Below, one piece after another: positions 30,241 through 35,926 of a stretch of DNA of 35,926 bases. The stretch's first letter is position 1; the number at the start of each line of letters is the position of its first letter. Under the pieces are notes generated by a model. The model made no database searches, was not told where the DNA came from, and saw nothing but the letters and a program-made list of their open reading frames with translations. Source of the DNA: Russula earlei (taxonomy: Eukaryota > Basidiomycota > Agaricomycetes > Russulales > Russulaceae); contig JAGFNK010000529.1 in assembly GCA_025769875.1 (NCBI GenBank), forward strand, positions 1 through 35,926, in the 5' to 3' direction. The position numbers and the translations under genes were made by a program.

Positions 30241-30864
30241 GCCCCCGAACCTGCCTTACCATGCACCCAAGCATAACCATTGCATCTGCATCTGGAATGC
30301 AGAATTACCAAATACAAGCACTTACTTTTCCTGAAGAAGAAGAACCTGAGTTTGCAAACGTTGCTGCACTAATCTTCCCAGATACTGAAGGACTATTGAA
30401 CCCATGTGTTGACAAACAAATCTACAATGCATTTAGGCCAGTGACAATCAGCATAAGAGCCAAATCAACCATAGCTACCAAACTAGCCCATGCAGAAACA
30501 CCCCCCAAGACATTAGACGAACTTATCCCTGCCCAGTTCTTGAAATGGCAAAAGGTTTTCAATGAACAAGCCTCTCAATGCCTTCCTGCTCACCAACCAT
30601 GGGACCATGCAATCAATCTAAAACCAGGGATTGCCCGATGTGATTCTGGTATCTATCAACTTACTCCCAAAGAACTACAAGCCCTCAAATAATACTTAGA
30701 TGAACACTTGAAAAGAGGCACTATCCGACCATCAAAAGCAGCTATTGCCAGTCCATTCTTCTTTGTAGAAAAGAAAGGAGGAAATCTATGACCGGTACAA
30801 GACTACAGAGCCCTGAATACAGCAATTGTCAAAGATGCATATCCATTACCTTTGATTCCTGAAT

Positions 30865-30866
30865 TA
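30865..30866. repeat. TA target duplication of the 2.9 kb element, left copy
   Basis: TA before TTGCCG and again at 33781-33782 after CGGCAA. Removing the element with one TA rejoins the RT frame at LIPEL, apart from a one-base deletion further on. Confidence 0.7.
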
Positions 30867-31278
30867 TTGCCGTTTTCAGCGCACTTGGCGGAGCTTGAAT
30901 TCCACCCAAATCGGCACAGAAACCCCCTCAAACATGCAGGGATAAATATCTCCCTCAAAACAGCTTCAATTCATATGACAACCTATTGTACCTGAATCGC
31001 CTGAATGAGGGCTAGGCAGCCCCATTGTTTTCATGAGATTTGAGTGAGAATTGGTGGAGCTGGACTCAAGCCACCTCCACATGTGTATTAGATGAATTAC
31101 AACTCAAAATCATGGTCTATATCCATTATTTTTCCCTCATGTTGTACTCATGGGCTGTCTTGAGGCAGCCCCATAGTGTTTTTGACTCAAGTGTTGTGGT
31201 GTGCAACATTGTTTTCAGTGTGATCGGAGAGTGACGGCCAGCCACTCATTGCCCCTCTTACCTCTCCATTCTGACCAT
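30867..31278 (+). repeat. Left TIR of the 2.9 kb element
   Basis: 412 bp, starting TTGCCGTTTTCAGCGCACTT and ending near CTGACCAT. It is an inverted match to 33372-33780 with scattered transitions. Confidence 0.9.
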
Positions 31279-33371
31279 ACACATACCCTGCACCCATGCC
31301 CGCTCCAGCCTCCATCCCTACATCGTGCACCATCGCCTCCGCCTCGCCTGCCTTGCCCATCATCCCTGCGGTTCCCACCTCATCCGCCATTCCCGTCACC
31401 CTCATTCACCGCCACCATCCTCGACTCGCCAGCCATCATCACCTCGGCTCCACCTGCCCTTGCCGTCCCAGCATCACCTGCATTCGCCATCATTGCCACC
31501 TCATCTGTCCCCACCGCCGTAGCCTCAGCCGTGACATCGCCTATTGCCACTGTCCCATCTTAGCCCAACCAGCTCCCGCGCCCTCAGTGTTGCCTGCTAT
31601 GGCCACTGTCTCAGCTCCATGCACAACCACCATCTCAACCTCACCCACCGATGTTTTAGTGCTGCCCGCCACTTCAGCCCTTGCAGCCTCGTCTACCACC
31701 CCTGCCTTTGTCTCATCCGCTCCTGCACCCCTCAGTCGTCTCATCGCCCTCAGTCTCGTCCATCGCCTTCGTCCATCGCCACAGTAGCATCAGTCGTGCC
31801 AGCCACCAACTTCGCATCAGTCTCCATCTTAGCCTCGCCTGTACTCATCAGTTCAGCCCAGTCCGTCATAGCACCAGCATTGCCAGCCGCTGCCGTCTCC
31901 ACCCTGCCCTCAGCCTCAGCCTTCTCAGTCTCAGCTGCCACCACCGCACCCCTAGTTTTGCCAGCCGTCTCCGTCGCCCCAGCTTCAGATCAGTCAACCG
32001 CCGCCACCGCGCTCTTAGCCTTGCCAGCCGCCTTAGTCTCAGTCAGCCGCCACCGTAGCCTCAGCCTCAGCCAACCGACATCTTAGCGCCACACGCTGCC
32101 ATCTCCACCACCGTCTCACAAGCACCACCGCCACACACCCTTGTCAGCCACAGCCGCCGTCACCCCTGCGTCGCCCTCAGTCGTTGCCTCCGCCCCGTCC
32201 GCCTCCACCGTCGCACCAGCTCAGTCTGCTGCCACCTTCTCAGTCTCAGTCTCAGTCTTCTCAGTCTCAGCCGCCGCTTGAGTAGTTTTGTGCGACACCA
32301 GCACCGCCACACCATCGCAAACCCCTCGCCACCAGCACCACCCCAGAAGACAAGAAGGCCTCAGCCACGAACTTAGCCACTGACATGCCACAACAGGAGC
32401 AGAAGCCGCCGCCGCAGGAGAAGCAGTTGCCGACACCAACAGCACACCACACGCCGCCTCCCACATTGCCTCCCCATCCATTCACATGCTCTCGCCCACG
32501 TCTGCTGCCAACACCTGCAGTAGAGACGACCCCGCCACTGCCGCCGCAAGACAACAGATCCCACCCCCGTGCAAGCCGCCCCACGCATCCTCTTTCTTGA
32601 GTCCTCGCCACCCTAATGTCTCTATCTATGAACTCACACTCACTGCCTACACCTTCGCTCCTCATCCATGCCTGCTGCCACCACCTGCAATGGAGATGAC
32701 CACACTGCCACCACCACAAGACAACACCACCACCACGCAGCCGCCATTCATCACCACCGCCCTCGTCTCCATCGCCTCAGTTTCCCATCGCCCTTGCCTC
32801 TTCCATCATCACCATCACCGATCGCTGCCTTCACGTCTTCCGCAGCACAAGCAGCCGCGACCACTGCCTCAATTCAGATGTGAAAGGCTCAAAACACTCG
32901 CATTCAGACGCTTGACCGAGGACGGTTAAAAGTTTCAAGCCCCCAGGAGGTGTAAGGAAGATTATGGCTGGCCTCAAAATCACATGCAAAAACGCTGACA
33001 TGACATGACATGAGACTGACACCTCAGCTCCCTTTCATCCCTTGCAACCTCCCTCTCATTCCAGGCAGTCCACTGACCGCACACCACAAGCCATCTTGTG
33101 TGCGACATCAAGACCTCGATTGCATCGCCCAGCCCTCGCCACCGACCACGCGCGCATGCACGCCTCGGCACACTAGATGCGTTCACGTCTCAAGCCTTTC
33201 ATGACCGCCTCAGACTGTCTCAACCCAGTCTTGATTCACTTTCATGCCATTCATCTCTAGTACCTCTCTCCTGTATATAAAAACACCCTAGCTACTCTGT
33301 AGTAGAAAGAGTTTCAGAATAGGACCCCTCTTTGCAACCCACTCCTCTCTGTCTGTGAAAAAACAAGAAGG
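31279..33371. other. C-rich low-complexity interior of the 2.9 kb element
   Basis: 31279-32280 is built on TCAGCC, TCAGTC and GCCACC words, giving Ser/Ala/Pro/His frames open on several frames at once (31296-31787, 31544-32086 and others). I take these as by-products of composition. A TATATAAAAACACC box at about 33274 faces the right TIR and resembles the LTR promoters in this window, so an unrecognised solo LTR or an element promoter may be present. GACATGACATGACATGAG is at 32997. Confidence 0.5.
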
Positions 33372-33780
33372 ATGGTCAGAATCGAGAGGCGAGAGGGGTG
33401 ATGAGTGGCTGGCCGCAACTCCAATCGCACTGGAAACAACATTGCACACACACAACACTTGAGTCAAAAACACTATTGGGCTGCCTCAAGACAGCCCATG
33501 GGTACAACATGAGGGAAAAATAATAGATATAGACCATGATTTTGAGTTGTAATTCATCTAATACACATGTGGAGGTGGCTTGAGTCCAGCTCCACCAATT
33601 CTCACTCAAATCTCATGAAAACAATGGGGCTGCCTAGCCCTCATTCAGGCGATTCAGGTACAATAGGTTTGTAATGAATTGAAGCTGTTTTGAGGGAGAT
33701 ATTTATCCTGCATGTTTGAGGGGGTTTCTGCGCCGATTTGGGTGGAATTCAAGCTCCGCCAAGTGTGCTGCAAACGGCAA
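33372..33780 (-). repeat. Right TIR of the 2.9 kb element
   Basis: 409 bp inverted match of 30867-31278, ending CTCCGCCAAGTGTGCTGCAA then ACGGCAA, followed by TA. Confidence 0.9.
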
Positions 33781-34282
33781 TAATCGACAACTCCAAGGAG
33801 CTCAATACTTCACCAAGTTTGACGTACAATGGGATACAAACAATATCTGCCTAAGAGAGGGTGATGAACACCTCGCAGCATTCAAGACACCATTAGGACT
33901 CTTCGAGCCATTGATAATGACATTTGGTCTCTGCAATGCCCCAGCCACTTTCCAATGCTTTATGAACACCATCCTAGCAAAATACATTGCCACTGAACGA
34001 GTGGTCATTTACCTAGATGATATACTGATCATGGCGCAAACCTTGACAAATTAGACGACTGGACACACAAGGTCCTAAAGACACTCCAAGACCATGACTT
34101 TATACTTGAAACCAGAGAAATGTGCTTTTTCGACAAACCTCTATTCGTTACCTAGGCCTCAATATCTCCCAAGGACGAGAATCAATGGACCAAGACAAGT
34201 TAATAGGTATACAAAGTGGCCTACTCCGACCAACATTACAGAAGTACAAGCAGTTCTAGGATTCTGCAACTTCTATCGATGA

Positions 34283-34830
34283 TTATCCACCAATACTCAC
34301 AGATAGCGTGACCCTAGTTTAACTAACAAAGAAGAAAACCCCTTCAAGTGGGAAGACGATGAAGAACAAGCATTTCAAAAACTAGTCCAAGCTTTCACAA
34401 CGGCCCCGATCCTCATGTTACCTGATCATACTAAACCCTTTTGACTCATCTGCGATGCAAGCGACTTTGCAGTTGGCGCAATCTTGGAACAACCTGATGA
34501 ATTTCATAGATATCACCCAATAGCCTATTTTTTCGAAATCCTTAGACCCTGCACAATGAAATTACATGATCTATGATAAAGAACTCCTAGCCATCGTCTC
34601 ATCCCTCTGGCCACTTCCGACACTACCTGAAGGCACTACACAACCCCAGTGATCTATGGACAGACCACAATAACTTAACATACTTCATGACAAAACAAAA
34701 GCTCACAAGACGACAAGCCCGATGGGCACTCCTTCTCAGCAATTTTGACTTCACTATCACTCATCACCAGGAACTATGAACAAAGCAGATGGTCTGTCCA
34801 GGTGGCCAGACTTTAAAGAGGGGATACAAA
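34283..34830 (+). pseudogene. Gypsy RNase H region
   Basis: Spread over several frames: LICDASDFAVGAILEQPDE (first catalytic Asp region, near 34447), MIYDKELLAIVSSL (catalytic Glu region, near 34570), and TDHNNLTYFM with RRQARWALLLSNFDF (near 34660-34750). The order and spacing are those of gypsy RNase H, which removes the RNA strand during cDNA synthesis. A TGA at 34442-34444 and repeated frameshifts make it inactive. Confidence 0.82.
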
Positions 34831-35079
34831 AATGAAAATGATGGATAGGTGCTCCTAGATCACAAATATTTTAAAATTAGCAACATGCACCTCTGCTACT
34901 AAACCAATTGGCGACCAAGAACTTCAACAACAACACATCAGTAAAGACTATGACCCAGAAGTATCTAACGTTAGCAATCATATAAAGAATGGACCAAGAC
35001 GATCCAAAGGCTTACAGACTGGAACCTTGAAGATGGACTAATATTACAACAAAAAAGTCTATATCCCAAACAATGACAC

Positions 35080-35926
35080 CCTAAGAAAGAAAATTCTGAA
35101 ACTACATCATGACTCCCTCGCACTGGGCATCCTGGCCAATGGAAAACTTACAAACTAATCAGCCAAAACTATGGTGGCCAGGAATGCTAACCTATGTCAA
35201 AAGTTATGTAGACGGTTGCACAATTTGCCAAAGCACAAGAACTGCCCAAAGACAGAAACACCCTCGTACCAATTACACCAGCTGGAGAAGTATGGAAAAG
35301 CATTACCATGGACTTTATCACAGACCTACCAGTTTCACAAGGCTTTGACAGCCTCCTAGTGGTGGTAGATTGATTCAGCAAAGCAATAATCATTACCCCT
35401 TGCCCACAAGACAATCACAGCTCATGAAACAGTGACACTAATCATGAACAATGTCTGGAGAAGAATAGGCCTCACACAAATAATATCAGACAGAGGCCCT
35501 CAGTTTGCAGCAAAAGTTACTCAAGAACTATGGAAGAAGTTAAATGTCAAAATATCATTCGAGCACAGCATATCACCCACAGACAGATGGAGAAAACAGA
35601 ACAAGTTAACCAAGAACTAGAACAATACCTACAAATATTTTGCAACCATCAAGGGACAATTGGGCAGAACTAATTCCCTTTATGGAGTTTGCACATAATT
35701 CCAGACAACACAGCTACGAACAAACCCCCTTTTGAGGTCTGGTATGGCTTTAACCAACATTTGCTCGGCCCCTTGCCTTTACATCAAAGTTCCCTTCAAT
35801 CCAAGAAAGACTAACGAGACTAACCAGCTCAGAGAAGTAGCTGCCTCCCTGAACCGAGCACGAGATCACAAGCAATCAGGACCTCAATCCTCCACATTTG
35901 TTTTAAAGAAGGGGATCAAGTATGGG
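35080..35926 (+). pseudogene. Gypsy integrase, partial at window edge
   Basis: The zinc-binding region reads LHHDSLALG, then YVKSYVDGCTICQ (HHCC finger, 35100-35240). The core has ITMDFITDLP (first Asp, near 35310), a TGA at 35371-35373 inside VVVD-FSKAIIITPCP where arginine is expected, IISDRGPQFAAKV (second Asp, near 35488) and EQVNQELEQYLQIF (catalytic Glu region, near 35600). NKPPFEVWYGFNQH and FKEGDQVW at the far end are the C-terminal parts. Frames shift several times. It would insert the cDNA. Confidence 0.87.

Larger units (their letters stand above)
30867..33780. mobile_element. 2.9 kb element with ~410 bp terminal inverted repeats, no transposase seen
   Basis: 2914 bp, ends TTGCCGTTT and AAACGGCAA, TIRs 30867-31278 and 33372-33780, probable TA duplication, inserted in gypsy RT. 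The interior (31279-33371) is C-rich low-complexity sequence with no recognisable transposase, so it is non-autonomous. A second, broken pair of arms is at 14514-14668 and 14765-20110. The TA target suggests the IS630/Tc1/mariner group, but TIRs this long are unusual and the superfamily is uncertain. Confidence 0.88.
30261..34282 (+). pseudogene. Gypsy reverse transcriptase, split by a TIR element
   Basis: The linker and N-terminal RT read [49 protein letters not shown] and VQDYRALNTAIVKDAYPLP. After the inserted element (30867-33780) RT resumes with GAQYFTKFDVQW, FKTPLGLFEPLIMTFGLCNA and VVIYLDDILIM, which carries the YLDD active site (near 34010). Then come KPEKCAF and GFCNFYR. Stops at 30690 (TAA), 30789 (TGA) and 34280 (TGA), plus a lost base just after the insertion, show decay. 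Confidence 0.9.
23707..35926 (+). mobile_element. Ty3/gypsy LTR retrotransposon, decayed, running off the window
   Basis: 5' LTR, a long upstream ORF region, gag with a CCHC knuckle, aspartic protease, RT, RNase H and integrase follow in gypsy (RT before integrase) order. No 3' LTR is reached. Three later insertions interrupt it: gamma solo LTR 25291-26119, alpha solo LTR 29267-30149 and the TIR element 30867-33780. Frames are broken by scattered stops, mostly TGA at arginine positions, and single-base indels. ACTGC precedes the 5' LTR; the matching duplication would lie outside the window. Confidence 0.9.

Noticed and set aside
31296..32086. Overlapping 163- and 180-codon frames in the 2.9 kb element, considered as a transposase
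   Set aside because: Ala/Ser/Pro low complexity in all frames, no DDE or HTH motif.
1..35926. tRNA and rRNA genes
   Set aside because: I scanned for tRNA-like arms and rRNA core motifs and found none; a covariance-model scan could not be run.

Overview
The window looks like repeat-rich genomic DNA of a filamentous basidiomycete (Agaricomycete type). The reasons are 46-60 nt GT..AG introns in every recognisable gene, a fungus-specific FunK1 protein kinase, a receiver domain of the fungal hybrid-histidine-kinase type, and a typical mix of Ty3/gypsy, Ty1/copia, PIF/Harbinger and Tc1/mariner elements. I see no intact host gene. The window is best read as nested transposons that have cut up a few host-gene remnants.

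Layout. 1-4167: a GC-rich, pyrimidine-tract-rich tract made of diverged repeats that look like exon-intron units (at least seven intron-like segments between 1387 and 3555), plus an AT-rich gap at 211-1100. 4171-7395: a PIF/Harbinger transposon, complete from end to end, with a TTA target duplication, about 160 bp terminal inverted repeats (TIRs), a DDE transposase gene (+) and a Myb/SANT-like gene (-) facing each other. 7413-8922: a FunK1 kinase pseudogene directly beside it. 9473-9864: a near-perfect 184 bp-arm palindrome. 11006-13068: a solo LTR (family alpha) that carries a second solo LTR (family beta) and a Harbinger-type MITE. 13193-14068: another alpha solo LTR. 14382-14526: a response-regulator fragment fused to a transposon TIR arm. 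14970-19970: a complete Ty1/copia element with nearly identical LTRs but dead coding sequence, sitting inside a second copy of the TIR arm. 20111-21606: an unassigned low-complexity tract. 21607-23607: a Tc1/mariner transposase pseudogene split by an inverted gypsy solo LTR (family gamma). 23707-35926: a Ty3/gypsy element (5' LTR, long upstream ORF region, gag, protease, RT, RNase H, integrase) that runs off the right edge. It is itself interrupted by a gamma solo LTR (25291-26119), an alpha solo LTR inside protease (29267-30149) and a 2.9 kb TIR element inside RT (30867-33780).

Target-site duplications give a relative order: the gypsy body and mariner are older than the solo LTRs and the 2.9 kb element, and the copia element is among the youngest. 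In the gypsy element many expected CGA arginine codons now read TGA, which suggests CpG methylation and deamination. The copia element is CpG-rich. All statements come from reading the sequence by eye; no database search was run.
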